This document shows, piece by piece, positions 42,929-49,487 of a DNA stretch of 49,487 bases (its first letter is position 1; each line of letters starts with the position of its first letter). The translations under genes were made by a program, and so were the position numbers. Under the pieces are notes generated by a model. It ran no database searches, was not told the DNA's origin, and saw only the letters and a program-made list of their open reading frames with translations. This stretch comes from Victivallaceae bacterium (GTDB lineage: Bacteria > Verrucomicrobiota > Lentisphaeria > Victivallales > Victivallaceae): NCBI GenBank assembly GCA_028718375.1, contig JAQULZ010000005.1, positions 1 through 49,487 on the forward strand. The letters run 5' to 3'.

Positions 42929-44670
42929 ACTCCACCTCCCGGTCCGTCACTGCTGAACATGGCAATATCCAACCCAATCTTGGCCCGCCTGATCTCATCC
43001 ATAAAAGTCGGTATATTATTAGCGGGTTCAAAACTGCCGATGATCCGTTCATTAGCGTCCCAGCCTTTATGGTTAAAAACGAAAATATCCTGAAGCGTGA
43101 TAATATCGCCTTCCATTTTGGTGATTTCGCTGATGTTGGTAACCTTGCGCGAACCGTCGCGTTCCCGGTTCACCTGAACAATAACGTCGATCGCGGAAGC
43201 CACCTGTTCGCGGATCGCCCGCAAGGGCAGATCGAACCCGGCCATCAGCACCAGCGTTTCCAGCCGGGACAGAGCATCGCGCGGACTGTTGGCGTGAATC
43301 GTGGTCAGAGAACCGTCATGCCCGGTATTCATCGCCTGAAGCATGTCCAGCGCTTCCCCGCCGCGGCACTCACCGACGACGATCCGGTCGGGACGCATCC
43401 GCAACGCGTTGCGCACCAGATCGCGAATAGCTATTTCACCTTTCCCCTCAATATTCGGCGGCCGGGCTTCCAGCCGGACAATATTTTCCTGATGCAACTG
43501 GAGTTCGGCCGCGTCTTCGATGGTAACGATGCGTTCCCGGTTCGGGAGATAATTGCTCAGGACGTTCAGCAGCGTAGTCTTACCGGAACCGGTACCGCCG
43601 GAAATAATGATGTTTTTCCGCACCATCACGCAGGCGCGCAGAAATTCGGCCATGTCCGGCGTGAGCGTCCCGAAACCGATGATGTCGTCAATACAGAACG
43701 GAGTCCTGGAAAATTTACGGATGGTAAGCGACGGGCCGTTCAGGGACAACGGCGGAATAATGGCGTTGACCCGGGAACCGTCCGCGAGCCGGGCATCCAC
43801 CATCGGAGAACTTTCGTCAATCCGCCGTCCGAGCGGCGCCACGATCCGCTCAATGGCCGCCAGCACCTGATTATCGTCGGCAAAGGCCGTATCCGTGCGG
43901 TATAAAGTCCCTTTGCATTCGACATAAACCTCGCTGGCGTTGTTGACCATGATTTCAGTGATCTCGTCGAGCGCAGTCAGATATTCCAATGGTCCCAGAC
44001 CGATGGCTTCCTGAACCAGTTCGCGCTCAATGGTACTGACCTTGACCTCATCCGGCAACGGAATGGACAATTCCGAGAGGATTTCCTTGATCGTTTCTTT
44101 GGCGCGCTCGCCGAGTTCCTCCTCCGAAGCGCCGGAAAGCGCCAGTTTCTTGAGGTTGAGACGCTTGAGCAATTCGGCGTGGGCGCGTCTTTTTATTTCC
44201 TGTACCAGCGGGCGGACACTTTGAGGAACGCCGGATATTTCCAGCAGCGGAATTTTTTCCTTGCCGGCAGCCGGGGATTTGACGGCTTTCAACTGCCGGG
44301 AAAGCGAAGCCAGTTTCCGCTTATCCTGATCGGACTGAGGCTTCGGCGGCTGACTTTCAGCCGGTTCCTCGTATTCCGGGCCTTTCACTTCTATTGCTAT
44401 TTCTCCGATGGTGATTACTGAATTAATGTCCGCCGGATATTCCTCCTGCGGAGCAATCAGCTGCCCGTCAAGGTAAGTGCCGTTGCGGCTGTCCAGGTCG
44501 ATGACCGCCAGGCGGTTGTCCCGGACATTGAACTGAGCATGATGGCCGGAAATGCCGGGAAGGTCGAACTGGATGTGGCAGTCGGACTCGGAACCGACAA
44601 TATAAGCCCCCGGAACCAACTTGCCCAAGGCATCGTCCTGTCCCGGCTGCCTGATGATAATTTCAAACAT
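42925..44670 (-). CDS. cpaF: CpaF/TadA secretion ATPase with N-terminal FHA domain
   Basis: A 581-residue fusion. Residues 1-95 are an FHA domain ([34 protein letters not shown]). After a charged linker comes the CpaF/TadA type IV secretion ATPase. It shows the N-terminal helical region ending [14 protein letters not shown], then [20 protein letters not shown], Walker [17 protein letters not shown] near 355, the Asp box with EDAAELQL, Walker [17 protein letters not shown], and the His box [15 protein letters not shown]. It powers pilus or fibre assembly at the inner membrane. An FHA fused directly to the motor suggests gating by Ser/Thr phosphorylation. Stop and tadB start overlap. Confidence 0.93.
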   Translation of the reverse strand: MFEIIIRQPGQDDALGKLVPGAYIVGSESDCHIQFDLPGISGHHAQFNVRDNRLAVIDLDSRNGTYLDGQLIAPQEEYPADINSVITIGEIAIEVKGPEYEEPAESQPPKPQSDQDKRKLASLSRQLKAVKSPAAGKEKIPLLEISGVPQSVRPLVQEIKRRAHAELLKRLNLKKLALSGASEEELGERAKETIKEILSELSIPLPDEVKVSTIERELVQEAIGLGPLEYLTALDEITEIMVNNASEVYVECKGTLYRTDTAFADDNQVLAAIERIVAPLGRRIDESSPMVDARLADGSRVNAIIPPLSLNGPSLTIRKFSRTPFCIDDIIGFGTLTPDMAEFLRACVMVRKNIIISGGTGSGKTTLLNVLSNYLPNRERIVTIEDAAELQLHQENIVRLEARPPNIEGKGEIAIRDLVRNALRMRPDRIVVGECRGGEALDMLQAMNTGHDGSLTTIHANSPRDALSRLETLVLMAGFDLPLRAIREQVASAIDVIVQVNRERDGSRKVTNISEITKMEGDIITLQDIFVFNHKGWDANERIIGSFEPANNIPTFMDEIRRAKIGLDIAMFSSDGPGGGV

Positions 44671-44706
44671 TTTCGCCTCGAAAAATATTTTAAACCGTGA
44701 AAGCCA

Positions 44707-45492
44707 TCAGTAATTTTTGGAGCTGCGCCGGCGCGCCTGTTCTTCAAGATATTTTTTCAGGGACCGGAAATAGACCGATTTCAAATCGGTGACAATTGCC
44801 GAGTCCTCATTATTTCTCAGGCTCAGCGAAAGCCGCCCTTTCTGGGAGGCAAATTCGACAATTTCCACATCGCCGGGAGAAAGTTCCAGGGTGACGCTGC
44901 TGTAGCTCCGGCGGGACGGCCCCTGATCGCCGATATTCCGTCCCCAATGGCTGCCGGTCGCAATGATCCGGACGTTCTGCAGAATGGTCAGGGTAATGGT
45001 GTCCCAGTCCTTTTCGCCGCGCATTTCCGGAAAACGAAAGGTGCCGAGGACATCCACCCGGTCGTCAGGGCGAATCAGATAATTCAGCGAAGAAATAGAA
45101 TCGACGGCAATGGCTTTGGCGCGCATCCCGGGCGCGATGCTGGCATTGATCCCGAATACCCGGCGGGAAGCGGCTTTCAGGTCGTCATATTGCAGAATGC
45201 TGTCCTTGGCCAAGTAACTGTCGAGTTCCCGGCCGAGGATCTGAGCGCGGTTTTTCCAGGGAATCGCCCGGGAAAAAATCGCGCCGCTTTTAATACTGGT
45301 TTCAACATAGGGCGCCAGGTCCTCTTCCGTAAGTTTTTCTCCGGCGTTTTTATTGACCGTCAGCCGGATAAGTTTCGAGGTAACCGCCTGGCCGCGGATT
45401 TTTTCCTTTTCCTGCTGAAGCTGCTGATAGGTAAGCACAAAGGCGACAATCCCGAAAAAGACCGCCACCAGTAAAAGCAGTTTTTGTTTCAT
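44707..45492 (-). CDS. cpaB: CpaB/RcpC-like Flp pilus assembly protein
   Basis: A protein of about 261 residues starting at the ATG at 45492 behind AGGAGAAG; the track start at 45558 adds unrelated residues. An N-terminal membrane anchor (MKQKLLLLVAVFFGIVAFVL) is followed by an SAF-like beta domain (LIRLTVNKNAGEKLTEEDL, then RIDDRVDVL-type segment IRPDDRVDVLGTFRF) and a RcpC-type C-terminal part (SYSSVTLELSPGDVEIVEFA). CpaB proteins lie in the periplasm and are associated with the secretin. The gene is 36 bp upstream of cpaF in the same operon. No secretin (cpaC) is found next to it, which is unusual. Confidence 0.87.
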   Translation of the reverse strand: MKQKLLLLVAVFFGIVAFVLTYQQLQQEKEKIRGQAVTSKLIRLTVNKNAGEKLTEEDLAPYVETSIKSGAIFSRAIPWKNRAQILGRELDSYLAKDSILQYDDLKAASRRVFGINASIAPGMRAKAIAVDSISSLNYLIRPDDRVDVLGTFRFPEMRGEKDWDTITLTILQNVRIIATGSHWGRNIGDQGPSRRSYSSVTLELSPGDVEIVEFASQKGRLSLSLRNNEDSAIVTDLKSVYFRSLKKYLEEQARRRSSKNY

Positions 45493-45646
45493 ACCGTCTT
45501 CTCCTGTGAACCGGAAATTGAGCTTTATCGTACCGCCATATCCATAAAATACCCTCAATATAGAAAATGTCCAGCCGGTTAAGCGGGTTTTTTATCAAAC
45601 CAGGCGCGGGCCGCGGCGGGACAGCGGATTTTACCGCGGGGTTTGC

Positions 45647-46048
45647 TTATTTTTCGTCGAGAATCCGGCGGACCTCGGTCGCCATCACGGAAATGCGGTG
45701 GGGTTTGGGCAGGAATCCTTTCGCCCCCTGCGTCAGCAGGTCATTGACTTCCTCCTCGGAAACATAACCGCTGGAAAGCAGAATCTTGGCGTCAGGATCG
45801 ATGGCCTTAATTTTATAGAAAGTCTGATGGCCGCCCAGTTTCGGCATAACCATATCCAGCAGCACCAGATCGATTTCATGGGGATTTTCCCGGTAAATCT
45901 CGACCGCGTCCAGTCCGTTTTCCGCCAGCAGCACCGAATAACCGAGCCGCTGGAGGGCTTCGATAAGAAAATCCCAGATAGTCTCATGATCATCAACTAT
46001 CAAAATCGTTTCCTTCCCGCCGGGAAGCGTTTTAAAATCATCCGTCAT
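45647..46048 (-). CDS. Single-domain response regulator
   Basis: A stand-alone receiver of 133 residues with no output domain. All phosphotransfer residues are present: the acidic pair in ILIVDDHET, the phospho-acceptor Asp in DLVLLDMVMP, the Ser in LLSSGYVS and the Lys in FLPKPHR. The MPKLGG and SSGYVSEEEV segments are typical of receivers found at the C-termini of hybrid histidine kinases. The gene lies between the Ser/Thr kinase gene and cpaB on the same strand, 154 bp ahead of cpaB. It may feed a two-component input into the Tad-like system, but no histidine kinase is encoded nearby. Confidence 0.88.
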   Translation of the reverse strand: MTDDFKTLPGGKETILIVDDHETIWDFLIEALQRLGYSVLLAENGLDAVEIYRENPHEIDLVLLDMVMPKLGGHQTFYKIKAIDPDAKILLSSGYVSEEEVNDLLTQGAKGFLPKPHRISVMATEVRRILDEK

Positions 46049-46123
46049 CTGAAAAAGACCTTTAGTTTAGCTTGGTTTAAGTATATCTTAAAAAGCTTAA
46101 AATTGCAAGCCGGTTCAGTCATC

Positions 46124-47539
46124 TCACCGGCCTTTCGAGCCGATATGGTAACTTTCCAGTAAAACCTTCTGATCTCTCAGCTGATTTTTCAACTGCTGAT
46201 TTTCAATATGCAGCAGATAATACCGCAATTGCCACAAGAGCAGTTCCTGACGCATAGTCGGACGTTTAATCTTCTCCAGCGGTCTGAGCAGTTCATCCGC
46301 CTGTTTTTTCAGGTCAGGCAGCAAATATTCCGACGATCTGTAGCGGAGGGCGAAAATCTGCATTCTCGTTTCATAGACACTGGTCATATGCGGCTCGCCG
46401 GCAGACTCGTTCACAAACAGGAAAATCAGGAGAATAACGATCGGAATCGGGAATACGGTCAGCAGCACCCAGAACAAAATATCCCGGCGTCCCTTCAGTT
46501 TTTTCACCTGTTTCTGGGTGGACATGATATTCTTGTAGGACTTTTTCTGCAAGCCGTAATTCAGATGGCGGATGGAAACGGTATGGACTTCCGGAATCAG
46601 AGACGAGTCCGGGGCCGTCGTATGGCGCAGATTCCACAACGCTTTCAGAAGGGCTTCATAATGCGGGAAGCGGTCCTCCGGCAGCTTTTCCATCATTTTT
46701 TTGACCAGGCTGGAGACTTTCAGACTGACGCCGAGGTTCAACCGGCAAAGCGGCAGCGGTTCCTCGTTGAAATGCTGGCCGGCTATTTCCTGAAAGGACT
46801 CCCCGGTAAACGGCAGTTGGCCGCTGATCATCTGGTAAAGCGTAATTCCCAGGCTGTAAATATCGCAGCGGCAGTCGAGTTCTTCCCCGGCAAACTGTTC
46901 CGGGCTCATATACGACGGACTGCCGGAAATCTCCACGGCTTCATTCCAGTCCCGCTGCCGGATCGCCAGTCCCATATCGGTCAGTTTGACGATCCCGTCC
47001 GTGGTGATCATGATGTTGTCCGGCTTAACGTCGCGGTGAATGAGTTTGGAGTGATCCCAGGCGTAGAACAACGCTTCGGCCACCTGTTGGACAATATGCA
47101 GCGCTTCATCGGTAGGAATGCGTTTTTCCCGCTCCAGTCGGGCACTCAGGGTTTCACCGCTGATATAACTCATCGCCAGATAACAGACGCCGCTTTCTTC
47201 GCCGACCGCATAAGACTGCACCAGATTGGTATGGCTCAATTGGGCGGCGGCGCGGGCTTCGCGCAGAAACGAATCGACGAATTTAGCGGAACTCAGTTCA
47301 GGGGAGAGTATTTTCAGCGCGACTTCGCGTCCCAGGGACAGTTGGACGGCATGGTAGACTTTGCCGATCGAACCGGAACCGATCTCCTCGCCGATAACGA
47401 AATCGCCGATAACGCAGTGTTCTTCAAACGGGGTAGCGGGTACGAAACACGAATTGCCGCAGCTCGGGCACTCCAGCCGGCTTTTAGGGGGGAATTCCGT
47501 GGAGATTATCGACGAACAAAAAGAACACTGAAAACGCAT
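46124..47539 (-). CDS. Hanks-type serine/threonine protein kinase, membrane-anchored
   Basis: A kinase of about 471 residues. The track start at 47578 is early; ATGs at 47545 and 47539 (MRFQCSFC) sit behind CAGAGGG, and I use the latter. A zinc-ribbon-like N-terminus (CSFC...CPSC) precedes the kinase domain. That domain has the glycine loop IGSGSIGKVYHA, the VALKIL lysine, IHRDVKPDNIM with the catalytic Asp, DMGLAI in place of DFG, and GSPSYMSPEQ. After the kinase domain a transmembrane helix (about 365-385, VLLTVFPIPIVILLIFLFV) leads to a short coiled-coil tail, KNQLRDQKVLLESY. The two FHA proteins downstream are natural readers of its products. The PP2C at 7.4-8.2 kb could be an opposing phosphatase. 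Confidence 0.9.
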   Translation of the reverse strand: MRFQCSFCSSIISTEFPPKSRLECPSCGNSCFVPATPFEEHCVIGDFVIGEEIGSGSIGKVYHAVQLSLGREVALKILSPELSSAKFVDSFLREARAAAQLSHTNLVQSYAVGEESGVCYLAMSYISGETLSARLEREKRIPTDEALHIVQQVAEALFYAWDHSKLIHRDVKPDNIMITTDGIVKLTDMGLAIRQRDWNEAVEISGSPSYMSPEQFAGEELDCRCDIYSLGITLYQMISGQLPFTGESFQEIAGQHFNEEPLPLCRLNLGVSLKVSSLVKKMMEKLPEDRFPHYEALLKALWNLRHTTAPDSSLIPEVHTVSIRHLNYGLQKKSYKNIMSTQKQVKKLKGRRDILFWVLLTVFPIPIVILLIFLFVNESAGEPHMTSVYETRMQIFALRYRSSEYLLPDLKKQADELLRPLEKIKRPTMRQELLLWQLRYYLLHIENQQLKNQLRDQKVLLESYHIGSKGR

Positions 47540-47624
47540 ACTCATCACCCTCTGTCCCATACCCCGGATTATTGTCAATATGCCGGTAAATTATCCACTA
47601 ACCTGGTCAAATACAAGTCATATT

Positions 47625-48887
47625 TTATTTTTTTATCAATATTGCCGCGAAAGCGCCGTCGTGCTCCCGCCCCGGCAGCAGCAATTGCTGCCGGATCAGG
47701 CGGAAATCCGGATTCCGGCTCAGAAAATTTTCAATCTGCCCGCGGTTTTCTTCGGCTTCGATGCTGCAGGTGCTGTAGATCAACTGCCCCTCCGGCCGAA
47801 CAAGTTCCGCAGCTTTTTTCAGAATCCCGGCCTGAAATTCAACGGTATCGGCCAGCACCGCCTCACTGAACCGCCACAAAACGTCCGGCTTATGCCGAAA
47901 CACCCCGGTATTGGTACAGGGCACGTCCGCCAGGACGACATCGAAACCCGCCGGCGGAAATTGCAGTTCATCCGCTGCGGCGACGACTATCCGGCAAGTC
48001 AGGCCGCGGCAGTTGAAATTCTCCCGGGTCAAAGCCTGCCGCCGGGCGGAACGGTCGACAGCAGTCAGTTCGCCGCCGCTCTTCAAACGTTCCGCCAGGA
48101 TCAGGCTCTTGCCGCCCGGCGCGGCACACAAATCCAGCACCTTTTCGCCGCCGCTGAGTTCCGCCATCCCGGGGGCCAGCGCCGCCGCCGGGTCCTGAAG
48201 ATAAATCCGCCCTTTCCCGATCAGATTTCCCCGGAACAGCTCCCGCGGTTCGGCAACGCTGAAAAAACTCAGTCCGGGCGCCCAGGCGAATTCGGGAAGC
48301 GGTTCCGCCTGCACCGATTCGAGCTCTTTTTTCCCGACTTTGCCGGTCAGCCGGAAAGTCAGCGGCGCTTCCCGCTCTGCCGCGGCAATTATTTCCCGCA
48401 GTTCCCCGGAGTTGAACCGCTTCCGCCAGCGCTCCTGCAGGACTTGCGGAAACCGGGCCAGGGGATTACCGGCCGTTTCCTCCTGATCAACTTTCAACCC
48501 GGTTCTGAGGACATTCCGAAGCACCCCGTTAATGAACCCGGCGGCAGTTTCGCCGTAGTTCCGGCGCGCCGTCTCCACCGCGACATTGACCGCCGATTCC
48601 GCTCCGATGCCGCGCTGAAAAAAACACTGGGTCAAAACCAGGGCCAGCAACCGCCGGTAACGCGGCTTGGGCGGCCGGGCGCAGTTGGCGGCGATGATGC
48701 GGTCGATCAAGGCCTTGTTGCGGAAATATCCGAACAGCAGACTCGCCGTCGGCGGCCGCAAATCGGCGGTCACGTACCGGTCCAGATAATCATCCGCAGT
48801 GAGCTGTTCCTTCGTCCATTTTTCCAGCCCGGTCAGCGCCGTTTTCAAAATCCGTTCCGCGGTTTGCGGAGATCGCTTGTCATCCAT
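47625..48887 (-). CDS. rsmB: 16S rRNA (cytosine-967-C5)-methyltransferase RsmB-like
   Basis: A 420-residue RNA m5C methyltransferase. The N-terminal NusB-like helical domain includes SLLFGYFRNKALIDRII and FINGVLRNVLR. The catalytic domain shows motif I KVLDLCAAPGGKSLILAERL, motif IV ADVPCTNTGVFRHKPD and motif VI IYSTCSIEAEENRGQI with the nucleophilic Cys. FMU/RsmB family members methylate C967 of 16S rRNA. The assignment to RsmB rather than another NSUN-type enzyme rests on the NusB-like domain. The gene lies 85 bp upstream of the kinase gene. A MITE copy ends just 29 bp before its ATG and so may contribute its promoter or leader. Confidence 0.92.
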   Translation of the reverse strand: MDDKRSPQTAERILKTALTGLEKWTKEQLTADDYLDRYVTADLRPPTASLLFGYFRNKALIDRIIAANCARPPKPRYRRLLALVLTQCFFQRGIGAESAVNVAVETARRNYGETAAGFINGVLRNVLRTGLKVDQEETAGNPLARFPQVLQERWRKRFNSGELREIIAAAEREAPLTFRLTGKVGKKELESVQAEPLPEFAWAPGLSFFSVAEPRELFRGNLIGKGRIYLQDPAAALAPGMAELSGGEKVLDLCAAPGGKSLILAERLKSGGELTAVDRSARRQALTRENFNCRGLTCRIVVAAADELQFPPAGFDVVLADVPCTNTGVFRHKPDVLWRFSEAVLADTVEFQAGILKKAAELVRPEGQLIYSTCSIEAEENRGQIENFLSRNPDFRLIRQQLLLPGREHDGAFAAILIKK

Positions 48888-48916
48888 AAGTCAGCCCTTG
48901 GCAACCGTTATCTTTA

Positions 48917-49183
48917 TACCGAATTGCATTCTAATAGCTAGTAAAAACAGCTTTGATTTTGAGGCTGAGTTGCCGGCAAAAATAATGAGCGATAGGTCTA
49001 TCGCACCATTCTTTTTGCCGGTGAACGAGCCCAAAAGCATGCTGCCGTGTACGGTCGGATTCTTGCGGCGCCGTTTGGCGCCAAAACGAACCGTCGCTGC
49101 CTCGGTAGCGCACAGTTCGTTTTAACGCTTCCGGCATCCGCAATAATTCCGATTTTTACTTGCTCTTAGATTGCAAATCGGTA
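48917..49183. mobile_element. MITE-like element, copy 2 (TA-flanked, about 31-bp imperfect TIRs)
   Basis: The same 267-bp element as at 10518-10784, in the same orientation. The only differences I find are GGTGCC to GGCGCC, TTTTGC to TTTGGC and CTACC to CTGCC. The first two complete a perfect GGCGCC-GTTT-GGCGCC hairpin in this copy. The left and right ends are again TACCGAATTG and CAAATCGGTA. The minus-strand 70-codon ORF is shared with copy 1 and has one residue change. It occupies the region immediately upstream of rsmB. Confidence 0.8.
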
Positions 49184-49187
49184 TTAA

Positions 49188-49217
49188 TACCACGAAACAC
49201 CCGAAATACACGAAAAT
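49188..49217. repeat. 9-bp-periodic CACGAAATA intergenic repeat, single copy
   Basis: TACCACGAAACACCCGAAAT followed by ACACGAAAAT is a three-unit copy of the repeat at 10786-10889 and 37785-37817. It begins 4 bp after the right end of MITE copy 2, just as the repeat begins 1 bp after the right end of copy 1. Confidence 0.65.
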
Positions 49218-49375
49218 CATACTTTCAAATTACTTAAGGATTTTCAATTTCGCGTTTGAATCCGCTCGTACCATGGAAACGAACCGGTTCAGTTCATCCC
49301 GCCGGCGGCGGGGAGATGTGCAGGCGTTTTTTTCATACCCGGCAATATAGACGGCCCCGACAGATATGTTTCCAT

Positions 49376-49487
49376 TCAAGTCCTGGAATTAATAATAAAC
49401 CAAAATTCTTCGAAAAAATCATTTTTTGATTTATATCCCAATGCTTTCACAAACAGAATATTCAGCTCGTTAACAATATGCCTGATT
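49376..49487 (-). CDS. C-terminal end of an unidentified protein (partial)
   Basis: On the minus strand the only open frame at the right edge runs 36 codons from 49486 to a TGA at 49376. It reads like a protein: RHIVNELNILFVKALGYKSK and then NDFFEEFWFIINSRT. The other two minus-strand frames close within 25 bases of the edge. It is too short to assign a family, and there is no start within the window. The 158 bases between it and the 49188 repeat hold nothing I can support. It may equally be a chance open stretch. Confidence 0.35.
   Translation of the reverse strand, partial: IRHIVNELNILFVKALGYKSKNDFFEEFWFIINSRT

Noticed and set aside
46208-47869. 553-aa plus-strand ORF antisense to the Ser/Thr kinase and rsmB
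   Set aside because: Long antisense open frames are common here because of codon bias (also 9471-10475, 26198-27292 and 47580-48941). The minus-strand genes have clear domains and the shadows do not.
49292-49378. 28-codon minus-strand ORF beginning at the stop of the partial right-edge gene (METYLSG...)
   Set aside because: No ribosome site, Pro/Gly-rich composition and no signal or domain pattern.

Overview
The window looks like chromosomal DNA of a Gram-negative bacterium of moderate GC. It has Wza-type outer-membrane export, several lipoprotein signals, strong Shine-Dalgarno sites and tightly overlapping genes. The mix of sugar-active enzymes, FHA/PEGA/Ser-Thr kinase signalling and compact Tad genes suggests the Planctomycetes-Verrucomicrobia-Lentisphaerae group, perhaps Lentisphaerota. 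That placement is an inference from gene content; no rRNA or other marker is present. I see no tRNA, rRNA, CRISPR array or prophage.

Layout. (1) 0-7 kb: the end of an acetyl xylan esterase, a large secreted LamG/metallophosphoesterase/PQQ-propeller protein, a GH13 alpha-amylase and a ComEC-type metallo-beta-lactamase hydrolase. (2) 7-10.5 kb: a PP2C phosphatase and an EF-G-like GTPase on either side of a shared upstream region. (3) 10.5-10.9 kb: a 267-bp MITE-like element next to a 9-bp-periodic intergenic repeat. (4) 10.9-25.7 kb: a minus-strand exopolysaccharide operon. Read 5' to 3' it holds a STAS protein, a receiver/PP2C/HATPase regulator, GT2, GT4, a GT4/sugar-transferase-like/GT26 fusion, an initiating sugar phosphotransferase, a nucleotidyltransferase-like fusion, a uridine-kinase-like protein, a pol-beta-like nucleotidyltransferase, a Wzc-like co-polymerase, a Wza-like export lipoprotein and a Wzy/ligase-like membrane protein. 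(5) 25.7-26.1 kb: a hairpin-rich intergenic region. (6) 26.1-37.7 kb: a two-unit DUF3857/transglutaminase protein, NAD+ synthetase, an ornithine/lysine decarboxylase, a methyltransferase and radical SAM pair, an ankyrin protein, and a TetR regulator followed by a tiny lipoprotein. (7) 37.8-47.5 kb: a minus-strand run of Ser/Thr kinase, response regulator, CpaB, FHA-CpaF, TadB, TadC, DUF192, FHA and PEGA genes. (8) 47.6-49.5 kb: RsmB, a second MITE copy, another intergenic repeat and a partial gene.

How the genes fit together. The polysaccharide operon holds initiation, glycosyl transfer, polymerisation/ligation and export genes, and begins with a partner-switch pair that could control it. No Wzx flippase is visible. 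Three consecutive proteins carry a bacterial sugar-transferase fold, but only the middle one keeps the catalytic signature. The Tad-like run has the ATPase, the two platform proteins and CpaB, but no pilin, secretin, CpaE or prepilin peptidase. It is instead interleaved with phospho-signalling proteins (kinase, FHA twice), and a PP2C phosphatase lies elsewhere in the window. Several proteins appear to be catalytically dead relatives of enzymes: the receiver domain, the Wzc ATPase, two sugar-transferase domains and the second transglutaminase.
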